This document shows, piece after piece, positions 27,969 through 41,598 of a stretch of 64,000 bases of DNA (its first letter is position 1; each line of letters begins with the position of its first letter). This stretch comes from Phenylobacterium sp. (GTDB lineage: Bacteria > Pseudomonadota > Alphaproteobacteria > Caulobacterales > Caulobacteraceae). The translations under genes were made by a program, and so were the position numbers. Below the pieces are notes generated by a model, which saw nothing but the letters and a program-made list of their open reading frames with translations, made no database searches and was not told where the DNA came from. The stretch is from contig NZ_JAUXSP010000008.1 in NCBI RefSeq assembly GCF_030679875.1, forward strand, positions 1 through 64,000, given 5' to 3'.

Positions 27969-29357
27969 ATGAAGCAGTATCTGATGATCGGCGCGGCGGC
28001 CTTCGTCCTTGGGGCAGGCTCCATGGCCTATGTGAGCCAGCAGGCCCAGGCCTCGGCCCAGCAGCCGAAGGCGCAGACCTACAGAATGCTGGAGCTGTTC
28101 GGGGACGTCCTCGACACGGTTGAGCGCCAGTACGTCACTGACGTGGATCAGAGCAAACTGATCGAGTCCGCCATCGACGGCATGCTCACCTCATTGGATC
28201 CGCATTCGGGCTATCTGAACCGCGAGAGCTTCGACGAGATGCGCGACCAGACCCGCGGGGCCTATGGCGGTCTGGGGATCGAGGTCACCAGCGAAGACGG
28301 CGTGGTCAAGGTGATCTCGCCCATGGACGGCACCCCAGCCTACAAGGCCGGGATCAAGGCCGGCGACTACATTACCGCGGTCAACGGGGCCAGCGTCCTG
28401 GGCATGAGCGTCAGCGACGCGGTCAAGCAGATGCGCGGCAAGCCCGGCGAATCCGTGGTGCTGAGCATCGCCCGGGAAAAGAGCGAACCCTTTGACGTGA
28501 CCATCGTCCGTGAGGTGATCGAGCCCAAGTCGGCCGTGGCCCGGATGGAGGGCGACTACGGCTTCCTGCGAGTCTCGGCCTTCAACGAACGTACGACCGA
28601 TGAGGCCGAGCGGGTCTTCACTGAACTGCGCGCCGCCAATCCGAATATGAAGGGCCTGATCCTCGACCTGCGCAATAATCCAGGCGGACTGCTCGACCAG
28701 GCTGTGGGTCTCTCGGACCTGTTCCTGGAGGGCGGCGAGATCGTGTCCCAGCGGGGTCGCAACGCCCGGGATGTGGAGCGCTATAACGCCCGGCCAGGTG
28801 ACATGGCCGAGGGCCTGCCGATCGTCGTGCTCATCAATACCGGCTCGGCCTCGGCCGCAGAGATTGTCGCCGGCGCCCTGCAGGACCGCAAACGGGCTGA
28901 GCTCGTCGGGCTGACCAGCTTCGGCAAGGGCTCGGTCCAGACCGTCATCCCGCTGCGCGGGGGCATGGACGGGGCGCTGAAGCTGACCACGGCGCGCTAC
29001 TACACGCCGTCGGGCCGTTCGATCCAGCAGACGGGGATCGAGCCGGATCTCGAGGTTGCGGCCAGCCGCGCCGAAGCCCAGGCCATCGCCAATCGCGCCT
29101 TCCAGTTCAGCGAAGCCTCCTTGCGCAACGCCCTGACGGCCGGCGAGGGTCAGGCCCGTCGCGGCGCGCATGAGCCTGCCGAGGCCCCGCCGGAGTCCTT
29201 TGATGAGGACAAGGACTTCCAGCTGGTCCGCGCCCAGGACGTGCTGAAGTTTGGATCGGTCGCCGCGACGCCGAAACTGCCCAAGCCCCCTGCCCGCCTC
29301 GCCGAGGTTATCGGGAAGGGTGGGGACAAGGTGGCTGCTGCGCCCAAGGCGAACTGA
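27969..29357 (+). CDS. ctpA: carboxy-terminal processing protease, S41 family
   Basis: A periplasmic serine protease of about 462 residues. The signal sequence or anchor begins MKQYLMIGAAAFVLGAGSMAY. A PDZ domain follows (GGLGIEVTSEDGVVKVISPM...AGIKAGDYITAVNG). The S41 catalytic domain has the Ser in INTGSASAAEIVAGAL and the Lys in SFGKGSVQTVIPL. The C-terminal tail is charged. ATG 27969 sits directly before the signal; an in-frame ATG at 27933 would put 12 residues before it. Likely role: processing or turnover of envelope proteins with the M23 protein upstream. Confidence 0.93.
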   Translation: MKQYLMIGAAAFVLGAGSMAYVSQQAQASAQQPKAQTYRMLELFGDVLDTVERQYVTDVDQSKLIESAIDGMLTSLDPHSGYLNRESFDEMRDQTRGAYGGLGIEVTSEDGVVKVISPMDGTPAYKAGIKAGDYITAVNGASVLGMSVSDAVKQMRGKPGESVVLSIAREKSEPFDVTIVREVIEPKSAVARMEGDYGFLRVSAFNERTTDEAERVFTELRAANPNMKGLILDLRNNPGGLLDQAVGLSDLFLEGGEIVSQRGRNARDVERYNARPGDMAEGLPIVVLINTGSASAAEIVAGALQDRKRAELVGLTSFGKGSVQTVIPLRGGMDGALKLTTARYYTPSGRSIQQTGIEPDLEVAASRAEAQAIANRAFQFSEASLRNALTAGEGQARRGAHEPAEAPPESFDEDKDFQLVRAQDVLKFGSVAATPKLPKPPARLAEVIGKGGDKVAAAPKAN

Positions 29358-29474
29358 GGCTGGGGACGGGCGTCTCATGAGGACGCCGCCTCCCAGGTCG
29401 CCTTAAGGCGTTCGTTAACCATGTTCGCGCAGAACCGGGTTCAGGCTGGTCTGTAAGATGGGGTTCGGCGAGCC

Positions 29475-30635
29475 ATGGCCAAGTTTTCGAAGAAGAGCCT
29501 GACGCCGGCGCCGGCGTCGCCTCAGCCTGCTCGCGCAGGCCCCCTGGGTCATGTCCGCGCGGCCATCTCAAACCCCTATATCAGCGCCGGCGGGGCGGCC
29601 CTCCTGTTCCTCCTGACCCTGACCGCGCTGGTCATGATCATCGGCGATCCTAAGGCCGGCGCGCCGATCATCCGTCTGCCCCTCGCCCAGGCGGTGGTGG
29701 CCGCCGCCCCACCGGGCTGGCGCGAGGCGCTCACCGCCGATGGCTCCGGGCCGGGCGTCATCGAGGAGGTGTTCGACTTGTCGGAGACCCCCCTGCCCGA
29801 AGCCGAGGCCATGGGCGAGGCGGTGATCACCATGCCCGGCGCCCAGGCCGCCCGGCGAGCCCAGCCTCTTGCGCCCGCGCCGATCGCGGGCCTGCATAAT
29901 CCCGGCCCCAACGGCCCGCTGCCGGTGATCGCCCCCAACGGTCGCACGGCCGCCCAGGCCTATGCTCGACCCTTCCAGGCCAATGGCAAGCCCAAGGTCA
30001 GCCTGATTGTCGGCGGTCTGGGCCTCAATAGTCGGGCCACCCAGGAAGCCATCGAGAGCCTTCCCGGGGAAATAACCCTGTCCTTCGTCCCCTATGCGGA
30101 GGGCTTGCAGGGCTGGATCAATCTGGCCCGCCAACACGGTCACGAGGTTCTGCTGGAAACTCCGATGGAGCCCCTCGACTATCCTGACAACGATCCTGGC
30201 CCCTACACCCTGCTGGCCAGTTCCGGCCCCGCCGAGACGAGCCGACGGCTGGAGTGGCTGCTGTCCCGGGGCACGGGCTATTTCGGACTGACCAACTATC
30301 TGGGGTCTCGCTTCCTCAGTTCCGACCCGGCGATGGCCGCCTTCACGACGGTGCTCAAGACCCGGGGGCTCGCCTTTATCGACGATGGCCAAGCGGCGGG
30401 CCGCGGCCTGGGCGTCCCACGGGCCTCGGCCGGTCGCATCATTGATGAGCAACTCTCGGGCGAAGCCATCGATCAGCAGTTGCTGGCCCTGGAAGCCCAG
30501 GCCCTGCAGAATGGCCAGGCCCTGGGGTCGGGCTTCGCCTATCCCCTGACCATCTCCCAGGTGGCCAAGTGGGCGCAGGTGGTGGAATCCCGCGGCTATC
30601 AGCTGGCGCCGGCCTCGGCGCTCACCCGCCGATGA
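29475..30635 (+). CDS. divergent polysaccharide deacetylase (YibQ family)
   Basis: A 386-residue membrane-anchored protein. After a basic cytoplasmic tail, one helix (AALLFLLTLTALVMIIG) leads into a variable linker (about residues 60-170). The deacetylase-like domain contains KVSLIVGGLGLNSRATQEAI, LSFVPYAEGLQGWINLARQHGHEVLLE and PMEPLDYPDNDPGPYTLL, ending near FAYPLTISQVAKWAQ. YibQ-type genes often accompany envC-like and ctpA genes, as here, pointing to cell-envelope work; the substrate is unproven. Its stop overlaps rppH (ATGA). Confidence 0.88.
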   Translation: MAKFSKKSLTPAPASPQPARAGPLGHVRAAISNPYISAGGAALLFLLTLTALVMIIGDPKAGAPIIRLPLAQAVVAAAPPGWREALTADGSGPGVIEEVFDLSETPLPEAEAMGEAVITMPGAQAARRAQPLAPAPIAGLHNPGPNGPLPVIAPNGRTAAQAYARPFQANGKPKVSLIVGGLGLNSRATQEAIESLPGEITLSFVPYAEGLQGWINLARQHGHEVLLETPMEPLDYPDNDPGPYTLLASSGPAETSRRLEWLLSRGTGYFGLTNYLGSRFLSSDPAMAAFTTVLKTRGLAFIDDGQAAGRGLGVPRASAGRIIDEQLSGEAIDQQLLALEAQALQNGQALGSGFAYPLTISQVAKWAQVVESRGYQLAPASALTRR

Positions 30636-31129
30636 GCGCCGAGCCCGACCTGCCGTCGCACCTGGCGCCCTACAGGCCCAATGTCGGGGTCGCCCTGTTT
30701 CGTCCTGACGGGCGGGTGTGGATCGGCCGCCGCGCCGGGACACCGGGGCCGCATAATTGGCAGTTTCCGCAAGGCGGGGTCGACGCTGGTGAGGATTTGC
30801 AGGCCGCAGCGCTGCGGGAGTTGGCCGAGGAGACCGGCGTCAGCTCCGTGACTGTGCTAGGGCGCACCGATGGCTGGCTGACCTACGACTTTCCCCCTGA
30901 GCACGCCGGCTCCCCCATCGGCCGGTCCTGGAAAGGCCAGCGTCAGGTCTGGTTCGCCCTGCGCTTTGACGGGGCGGACCAGGAAATCGACCTCGAGGGT
31001 CATCCACCCGCCGAATTTGACGCCTGGCGCTGGGGATTACTATCTGAAACCCCCCAAATCGTAGCGCCGTTCAAACAGGCGATATACAGACAGGTCGTCG
31101 AGGCCTTCGCGATCTTCGCCGTCGGCTAG
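30632..31129 (+). CDS. rppH: RNA pyrophosphohydrolase
   Basis: A 165-residue Nudix hydrolase that removes pyrophosphate from mRNA 5' ends and starts RNase E decay. The N-terminus YRPNVGVALFRPDGRVWIGRRAG and the Nudix box GGVDAGEDLQAAALRELAEETGV are clear, followed by KGQRQVWFALRF and FDAWRWG. Start ATG 30632 is coupled to the deacetylase gene by ATGA. Confidence 0.93.
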   Translation: MSAEPDLPSHLAPYRPNVGVALFRPDGRVWIGRRAGTPGPHNWQFPQGGVDAGEDLQAAALRELAEETGVSSVTVLGRTDGWLTYDFPPEHAGSPIGRSWKGQRQVWFALRFDGADQEIDLEGHPPAEFDAWRWGLLSETPQIVAPFKQAIYRQVVEAFAIFAVG

Positions 31130-31157
31130 AGACCGGCTTTCCGTCCTGAGGAGCAAC

Positions 31158-31919
31158 ATGGCCGCACCGGTCATCATGGTGCACGGCGCCTTCTGTGGCG
31201 ACTGGACCTTCGAAGCCTTCAAGGCGCCGTTCCGCGCCGCGGGCCACACCGTCTTCTCTCCGGCTTTACGCGGCCATGGGGCGAGCGACGCCGACGCCTC
31301 AGTGGTGGGCGTGTCGATGCTCGACTACGCCGCCGATATCGCCGGGCTCTGTCAAAGTCAGGCTGAGCCCCCCTTCCTGGTGGGCCATTCCTTGGGCGGC
31401 CTGGTCTGCCTGCTGGCGGCGCGGCGGGCGCCCGTGGCGGGCGTGGTGCTGCTGGCGCCGTCGCCGCCCTGGGGGGTTGCAGGCTGGTCTCTGGAAGAAG
31501 GCGTCACCGCCTTTGGCCTGCATCTGTTAGGCCCCTTCTGGAGCCAGGCGGTGACCCCGGACCGGAACCTGATGCTGCGTTACAGCCTCGACCGCCTTTC
31601 ACCGGGCGCTCGGCGGCCGATCCTTGAGCGCCTGCGGCCGGAGAGCGGCCGGGCCCTTTGGGAGACGCTGAACTGGTGGCTGGATCCGATGATGACCACC
31701 AGTCTCGGGGGCCAGACCGCCGCCCAGGCCCTGGTCATGGTGGGTGAGAGAGATGTGGTCCATCCCCCCGCCACGGCGCGGCTGACGGCCGGACGGATTG
31801 GGGCGGAGCTTCAGATCTTGCCGGAGATGAGCCACTGGCTACCCGGCGAGCCAGGCTGGCAGACCGTGGCCGAGCGCGCCCTGGCATGGATTCAGGCCCA
31901 GGCCGCCAGACCCGCCTAA
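31158..31919 (+). CDS. alpha/beta hydrolase
   Basis: A 253-residue cytoplasmic hydrolase. The N-terminus IMVHGAFCGDWTFEAF holds the oxyanion region. The nucleophile elbow is GHSLGG near residue 79, the acid is probably Asp in VGERDVVHPP, and the His is in MSHWLPGEP. The family includes esterases, haloperoxidase-like enzymes and lipases; the substrate is not predictable. GAGGAG lies 6 bases before the ATG. Confidence 0.85.
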   Translation: MAAPVIMVHGAFCGDWTFEAFKAPFRAAGHTVFSPALRGHGASDADASVVGVSMLDYAADIAGLCQSQAEPPFLVGHSLGGLVCLLAARRAPVAGVVLLAPSPPWGVAGWSLEEGVTAFGLHLLGPFWSQAVTPDRNLMLRYSLDRLSPGARRPILERLRPESGRALWETLNWWLDPMMTTSLGGQTAAQALVMVGERDVVHPPATARLTAGRIGAELQILPEMSHWLPGEPGWQTVAERALAWIQAQAARPA

Positions 31920-31967
31920 GGCAAGCAGCCCGGACCGGTCACGAAGACCGGGCCGGGCGATGTTGTC

Positions 31968-32627
31968 CTAGAAGCTGCGTTCGCTGAACAGCAGCGTCGC
32001 CTGGTCATAGCGGCGATCAAGGGGCGTATCGTCAGGGTTTTTCAACTGGACGAACACTAGGCCCGTGGACTCCGCATCGGTGTAATGCTCCCAGGCCAGG
32101 GTGATGCGCTTGACGTTGTCCGGGCCGACGGCGAAGTCGTTGCGCTGCATCCGCAGCCGGGGATCCTGGAGAAACGACCAGATGTTCAGCGCCTCGACGA
32201 TCGGCTCTTCGGCGCCGACGGCGTAGTTGATCTGGACGTTGCAGACATTGTCGTTCGCGCCCTTGGGCAGAACCGAGATCGTATAGTTGCGGTCCCCGCC
32301 AAGACCCATCTGGTAGCTGCCCGAACGGCGGTCGCGCCGCATGCCAAGATCCTTGGCCACATCCTCGACGGTTTTGCCTTCGCGCACCATCGGCAGGCAG
32401 GCTCGGGTCAGGATTGAGAGAACGGCCGCGCCGTCGCCGCTGGTCGGCAGGGAAGGCGGCGGTTCAGCCGGCTCTGGGGCCGGGGCCGGCGCTGGGGTCA
32501 TAGCCGGGGCCGCAGCCGGCGCCATCGGCGTAGCCGAGGCTTCAGGCGCAGGCTCGGCGGCGTCCTGAGCGAGGGCGGGGCCTGTGAGGCCGGCGATCAG
32601 GATGAGGCTGGCGAGGACGGTGCGCAT
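31968..32627 (-). CDS. uncharacterised secreted protein with proline/alanine-rich linker
   Basis: A 219-residue exported protein. The signal peptide MRTVLASLILIAGLTGPALAQ is followed by an Ala/Pro/Glu-rich spacer (about residues 22-80) and then a folded domain with two cysteines (TRACLPMV and NVCNVQINY) that may be paired. I do not recognise the domain. Start ATG 32627 is preceded by AGGGAAG at a good distance; an in-frame start at 32675 would place 16 residues before the signal. It lies tail to tail with the hydrolase gene and upstream of no obvious partner. Confidence 0.75.
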   Translation of the reverse strand: MRTVLASLILIAGLTGPALAQDAAEPAPEASATPMAPAAAPAMTPAPAPAPEPAEPPPSLPTSGDGAAVLSILTRACLPMVREGKTVEDVAKDLGMRRDRRSGSYQMGLGGDRNYTISVLPKGANDNVCNVQINYAVGAEEPIVEALNIWSFLQDPRLRMQRNDFAVGPDNVKRITLAWEHYTDAESTGLVFVQLKNPDDTPLDRRYDQATLLFSERSF

Positions 32628-32753
32628 GAGTGTCTTCCCTGACTTGACGCCCCTTAAGGGGCTTGTCGCCATCACACTAAAGCCCGGCCGTCACTGCAAG
32701 ACCTGACACGCCCCCTTTTACGATTCCGGGGCCGTCTGACCGTCTTGCAAGCG

Positions 32754-33020
32754 TCAGATGGGGGCCGGGGCCGCCTGCTCCGCCAGGATGGTCAGGCCGC
32801 TGGCGGTGACGTCGGCGAAGCCGCCCTTCACCTCGTAAGCGGTTTCCCGCCCTTCATTGCGCACGATCACCCGGCCTTCGCGCAGGGTGGCCATGAAAGG
32901 GGCGTGGCCGGCCAGGACCCCGAAGTCGCCTTCGGTTCCTGGCGCGTCCACCTGATCAACCAGGCCGGAATAAAGCTCCCGCTCCGGCGAAACGAGGGAA
33001 AAGTGCAGCTTGTCCGCCAT
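32754..33020 (-). CDS. atpC: F1 ATP synthase epsilon subunit, short form
   Basis: An 88-residue epsilon subunit: the N-terminal beta sandwich is complete (LHFSLVSPERELYSGLVDQV, GDFGVLAGHAPFMATL, VKGGFADVTASGLTILAE). The two-helix C-terminal domain (about 45 residues) that inhibits ATPase activity in E. coli is missing. It follows atpD by 5 bases and is the last gene of atpHAGDC. Confidence 0.92.
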   Translation of the reverse strand: MADKLHFSLVSPERELYSGLVDQVDAPGTEGDFGVLAGHAPFMATLREGRVIVRNEGRETAYEVKGGFADVTASGLTILAEQAAPAPI

Positions 33021-33025
33021 GATCC

Positions 33026-35499
<2,474 letters not shown>

Positions 35500-35520
35500 C
35501 CCTTGAGGTCCTGGCCGGGC

Positions 35521-37609
<2,089 letters not shown>

Positions 37610-37799
37610 TATATGTCCGCCCGGTGCGTGTCTAAAAGCCGCTACGAAGGGATCTTCGTCTCAGCTAAAGGCTTGAAAGCGCTTGAAAAAGCACGGCGCC
37701 GAAGAAGGAGGTCCGCCCCCGGCCCTAAGCCGCGCGCCTGATAGCACGCGATTTTAGGCGCCGCAACCAAACCAGCGCCTAGGAAATCCGCCAATCGCC

Positions 37800-38117
37800 C
37801 TAAGCCTTGCCAGAATCTGCGAGCCTGCGGAACACCGCCGAGCCCGTGACGGCTAGGGCGCCGTCAGCCCGAAGCACGCGACCATGGGCGAAGACCAGGG
37901 TGCGGGTGGTCCGCTCGATGGCCGCTTCCAGGGTCACCGCCTCCCCGGCCGCCAGCGGCGCGGCATAGTCCAAGGTAAGAGAGACTGGGGCGAGGTCCTC
38001 GCCGCTGGCGGCCGCCAGGGCGACTTCGATCAGCGCAGCGCCGGCGCCGGCGCCGGCAGGGACCAGGCCGGCCGTACGGACCGGGGCTGAGGAAGAGGCG
38101 GGAAATGAAGGGATCAT
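37800..38117 (-). CDS. short hotdog-fold thioesterase-like protein
   Basis: A 105-residue protein resembling the later half of a PaaI-type hotdog domain: VSLTLDYAAPLAAGEAVTLEA, then RTLVFAHGRVLRADGALAVTGSAVFRRL. The first half, which usually holds the HGG active-site segment, is replaced by a short Ala/Gly-rich stretch, so catalysis is doubtful. It could be a shortened thioesterase or a remnant. It is separate from the atp operon. Confidence 0.55.
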   Translation of the reverse strand: MIPSFPASSSAPVRTAGLVPAGAGAGAALIEVALAAASGEDLAPVSLTLDYAAPLAAGEAVTLEAAIERTTRTLVFAHGRVLRADGALAVTGSAVFRRLADSGKA

Positions 38118-38150
38118 GGCGGCGGTCCTTTACCCGTCCCCGCAGAAAAG

Positions 38151-38176
38151 AAAAGGGCGCCGGTTCCCCGGCGCCC
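38151..38176 (-). terminator. intrinsic terminator of the CC_3452-like gene
   Basis: On the minus strand GGGCGCCGG and CCGGCGCCC form a 9-base stem with loop GGAA, followed by TTTTCTTTTC. It lies 40 bases after the stop at 38217. Confidence 0.88.
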
Positions 38177-38216
38177 AGTTTGGCAGGCTCGACAGATGCG
38201 GCTGGGAGAGTCGCTT

Positions 38217-38555
38217 CTAGTTGTTCGCGGCCTGCTGGGCGGGACGGGCCGACGCGTTGCAGGCGTCAAGGCGGTCGGCGTCGAAGGCGCGGGCTCCTGA
38301 CTCGAACGCCGTGACGACGCCGAAACGGCTGGCGACCTCTTTGCAGGTGGCGGGGATGAAGGTGCGGGTGTTGGCGACCGTGGCCACGCAGGCTTCGCCC
38401 TCGCACCAGAAGACTGCGCTGCCGGCGACCAGGCGTGTGCGCTCGGCCACGGGCTGCTCGAGCTTGGCGGTGACCAGGGTCTGGGCGGTCGCCTGACCAG
38501 CCAGGGCGAACGTCATCAGGGCCGCGGCGGCGGCCAGGGTGGAACGGATCATCAT
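38217..38555 (-). CDS. small secreted protein resembling the Caulobacter CC_3452 family
   Basis: A protein of about 112 residues with a signal peptide (STLAAAAALMTFALAGQATAQ) and a mature part with the pattern TLVTAKLEQPVAERTRLVAGSAVFWCEG...CVATVANTRTFIPATCKEVASRFG, four cysteines in all. I recall this layout from a conserved but uncharacterised Caulobacterales family; the function is unknown. The third codon ATG (38555) has GGAG at 8 bases, better than the first ATG at 38561. Followed by a strong terminator, so it is monocistronic. Confidence 0.7.
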   Translation of the reverse strand: MMIRSTLAAAAALMTFALAGQATAQTLVTAKLEQPVAERTRLVAGSAVFWCEGEACVATVANTRTFIPATCKEVASRFGVVTAFESGARAFDADRLDACNASARPAQQAANN

Positions 38556-38860
38556 TGCCATAACTCCGGCGTTGGGGAGGGTGCGGCGAGAGGAAATCGC
38601 CGGCTCGTCCCGGGGCCTCGCGATATCCCCGCGCGGGGCCGTCCGAACTAAGCAACGCTAAGATAACGGTGTTAAGATCAATCGCAACCGCCATTTGCGC
38701 ACCGCGGGTATGCAGGTTTGGACAGGCGATCGCGTCAGGCTGGCCCTGGAAGGGCCGCGTTCATCCCCCATCAATCCTGTCGCGCCTCTTGTGGGCTTCA
38801 GATAAAGAGAGCCGCCCGCAGGCGCCTCCACCTCGAACGAACCCAACGGCTGGAATCCAG

Positions 38861-40846
38861 ATGGCCAATTCGCAACAGCCGCGATCGCAGCGGCCCTCCG
38901 GCGGCGGCCGGGCCCGACGCACGCCGGCCCAGGCCTTTATGTACTGGGCCGCGGTGCTGTCGGTATGGGGTCTGATTTTCGTGGCCGCCTTCTTCGCGGT
39001 CTTCGCCGTCGACCTGCCTGACACCTCCAAGCTGTTCGAGGTCGAGCGCCAGCCCTCCATCTCCTATCTCGACCGGTCCGGCGCCCTGGTGGCGGTGCGT
39101 GGCTCGCAGTACGCCCCGCCGGTGGATCTCGACAGCCTGCCCGACTATGTGCCGAAGGCCTTCATCGCCATCGAGGACCGCTGGTTCTACTGGCATCCCG
39201 GCTTCAACCCGTGGGGCATTGTCCGCTCGCAGATCTACAACATGACCAGTGATGGGGGCCCCCTGCGCGGGGGCTCGACCATCACCCAGCAGCTGGCGCG
39301 AAACCTCTTCCTGACGCCGGCCCAGACCTATCGCCGCAAGGCCCAGGAGTTGATCCTGGCCGTCTGGCTGGAGCTCAGATTCTCCAAGAAGGAGATCCTC
39401 GAGCTCTATCTGAACCGGGTCTATTTCGGCGGCGGCGCCTATGGGATCGAGGCGGCCTCCCAACGCTATTTCAATAAGCCCGCCCCGCAGCTGACCATCG
39501 GGGAATCGGCCCTGCTGGCCGGGATGATGAAGGGGCCCTCGCGCTACAGCCCCGTCTCGGCCACCGACCGAGCCGCCCGGCGGGCCACCATCGTCCTGGA
39601 TGAGATGGTCCGGCTTGGCGCGATCACGCCTGAGCAGCGGACCGAGGCCTTCAACAATCCTGTGCGGGTCAACCCGACCCTGGCCAATCAGCGGGCCCAG
39701 TATTTTGTCGACTGGATCGATGACGAGGTCCGCGGACTGGTGGGGGAGCCCACGGACGATCTGGTGGTGGAGACCACCCTGGATCTGCCGATCCAGACCG
39801 CCGCCGAGCAGGCGGTCCGCCGCGGCGTGGCCGCAGGCGCTGACCAGGGGATCGGCCAGGGCGCCCTGGTGGCCCTGGACGGCGAGGGCCGCGTGCGGGC
39901 CTATGTCGGCGGCGCCGATTACGCGGAGAGCCAGTTCGACCGCGCCGCCATGGCGCAGCGCCAAGCCGGCTCTTCGTTCAAGCCCTTTGTCTATCTTACG
40001 GCCATGGAACAGGGGCGGACCCCCAATGTCCGCATGGTCGACGAGCCGCTACGGATCGGCGACTGGGAGCCCCGCAACTACGATGGTCAGTTCCGCGGGG
40101 AGATGAGCCTTCAACAGGCTTTGGCCCAGTCGACCAACACTGTTGCGGCGCGTCTGGCCAATGAGGTGGGTACGGGCAATGTCGCCGCCACGGCGCGGCG
40201 CCTGGGGATCACCGGCAAGATCCAGCTTGATCCGTCCATGGCGCTTGGCGCCGTGGAGGTCACGCCTCTGCAGATGGCCCAGGCCTACGCCCCCTTCGCC
40301 AATGGCGGTTTCAAGGCCCAGGGCTATGGGATCGAGCGCATCCGGACCGCCGACGGCCGGGTTCTCTATGATCACAGCGTCGACAAGCCCCAGCGGCAGG
40401 CGGTGATCGGCTCGCCGGCCCTGCAGTACATGAACCAGATGATGCGCGGTGTGGTGACCAACGGCACGGGCACCGGCGCTCGGGTTCCGAACTATGATCT
40501 GGCTGGCAAGACCGGCACCACCAACGATTATCGGGACGCCTGGTTCGTCGGCTACACCGGCGGCTTCGTTGCGGCTGTCTGGGTGGGCAAGGACGACAAC
40601 ACCACCATGCGCCGGGTTTCGGGGGGTGGCGCGCCGGCCCGGATCTGGAAGGACTTCATGACCTCCGCCCTGCCGCGGCTGAACGCTCAGCCGATTCCAG
40701 GGGGAACGATCGAGCCTCCATCGACCACGCCGGCGGCCGACCCTATCGGCGATCTTCTGGACGGGGTGGGGAGCATGATCGGCGGAGGAGCCGATCCGAC
40801 GACGCCTTCGCCGGCACCGGCCGACCCGGAGTCTATCCCCTACTGA
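38861..40846 (+). CDS. class A penicillin-binding protein, PBP1A family
   Basis: A 661-residue bifunctional peptidoglycan synthase. One membrane helix (MYWAAVLSVWGLIFVAAFFAV) follows a basic tail. The GT51 domain has AIEDRWFYWHPGFNPWG with the catalytic Glu and RGGSTITQQLARNLFL. The transpeptidase has the Ser in GSSFKPFVYL, STN in the SxN position, and GKTGTTNDYRDAWFVG. It ends in a Pro/Asp-rich tail. Start ATG 38861 matches the family start; the in-frame upstream region is not protein-like. About 300 bases without a gene precede it and show no clear promoter. It overlaps the next gene by 7 bases at the ends. Confidence 0.93.
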   Translation: MANSQQPRSQRPSGGGRARRTPAQAFMYWAAVLSVWGLIFVAAFFAVFAVDLPDTSKLFEVERQPSISYLDRSGALVAVRGSQYAPPVDLDSLPDYVPKAFIAIEDRWFYWHPGFNPWGIVRSQIYNMTSDGGPLRGGSTITQQLARNLFLTPAQTYRRKAQELILAVWLELRFSKKEILELYLNRVYFGGGAYGIEAASQRYFNKPAPQLTIGESALLAGMMKGPSRYSPVSATDRAARRATIVLDEMVRLGAITPEQRTEAFNNPVRVNPTLANQRAQYFVDWIDDEVRGLVGEPTDDLVVETTLDLPIQTAAEQAVRRGVAAGADQGIGQGALVALDGEGRVRAYVGGADYAESQFDRAAMAQRQAGSSFKPFVYLTAMEQGRTPNVRMVDEPLRIGDWEPRNYDGQFRGEMSLQQALAQSTNTVAARLANEVGTGNVAATARRLGITGKIQLDPSMALGAVEVTPLQMAQAYAPFANGGFKAQGYGIERIRTADGRVLYDHSVDKPQRQAVIGSPALQYMNQMMRGVVTNGTGTGARVPNYDLAGKTGTTNDYRDAWFVGYTGGFVAAVWVGKDDNTTMRRVSGGGAPARIWKDFMTSALPRLNAQPIPGGTIEPPSTTPAADPIGDLLDGVGSMIGGGADPTTPSPAPADPESIPY

Positions 40847-41586
40847 GCTGAGCTTCCGATGGCGTGCAGCCGGGCCCCATGCGCACGCAGCCAGGCGCGA
40901 TGCGGGGCCGGGTCCCCCACCAGGGACTCGACCAGGGCCCAGAAGCGCGGTCCGTGGTTGAGCTCCCGAAGGTGGGCGCACTCGTGGGCCGCCACATAGT
41001 CGGCCACCGCCAGCGGGGCCAGGGCGAGGCGCCATGAGTAGCGGATCACCGCCGGCTTGCCCGCCACGGGCGGCTTGCATGAGCCCCAGCGCGAACGGGC
41101 ATCCGTCAACAGCACCTCGGGCATAGGCGCCGCCAGGGCTTGCGCATGGGTTCTGGTCAGCGCCCCCAGACCTTCGAGGGCCTGCTTGCGCAGCAGCCGC
41201 TGCGTGGCGCGGGCGAAGCCTTCGCCCTCCCCCTGCGCGGTGATCTGGGCCGATGATCCATCTTCGTCCGCCAGCCACCGGGCGCGACCTGGCGCCTGAA
41301 CCAGTCGCACCGGTCGCCCCATGACGGAAAGCTCCGCGCCCGGCGCCAGGGGTTGAGCCTGAGGCAGTTCAGCCAGCCGCGCGCTGATCCAGTCGATGCG
41401 GTCGCGGGCGAAAGCCGCAGCCTCGGCCAGACGACGGGGCGACGGCGCGGTGGCCACCACCTCGCGCCGACTGCGGTCCAGGCGCAGGGATATGCGTCTG
41501 GCCCGCGCGTGGACTTTCAGGCGGATGACGGCGCCGGCGATCTCGATCCGGTCGCCATCAGCGAAGGTGCGGCCAAAGGGACTCAT
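40840..41586 (-). CDS. YgjP-like (DUF45) metal-dependent hydrolase
   Basis: A 248-residue protein of the YgjP/WLM group. The N-terminal IRLKVHARARRISLRLDRSRREVVATAP is typical. The C-terminal part carries the zinc site HECAH in YVAAHECAHLRELNHGPRFW, preceded by the family motif DARSRWGSCK. It is probably a metallopeptidase; no substrate is known. GAGGGG lies 2-3 bases ahead of the ATG. Confidence 0.88.
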   Translation of the reverse strand: MSPFGRTFADGDRIEIAGAVIRLKVHARARRISLRLDRSRREVVATAPSPRRLAEAAAFARDRIDWISARLAELPQAQPLAPGAELSVMGRPVRLVQAPGRARWLADEDGSSAQITAQGEGEGFARATQRLLRKQALEGLGALTRTHAQALAAPMPEVLLTDARSRWGSCKPPVAGKPAVIRYSWRLALAPLAVADYVAAHECAHLRELNHGPRFWALVESLVGDPAPHRAWLRAHGARLHAIGSSAQ

Positions 41587-41598
41587 GTCCCCTCAGAT

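Noticed and set aside
29403..29418. TTAA-N8-TTAA upstream of the YibQ gene as a CtrA box
   Set aside because: The CtrA consensus needs seven bases between the half-sites (TTAA-N7-TTAA); here there are eight, so it is at best a weak site.
37610..37799. Possible tRNA or small RNA between atpH and the hotdog gene
   Set aside because: The region has a direct repeat of CTTGAAA and an AAGCGCTT palindrome, but no cloverleaf, terminator or conserved RNA pattern; it is probably the atp promoter region.
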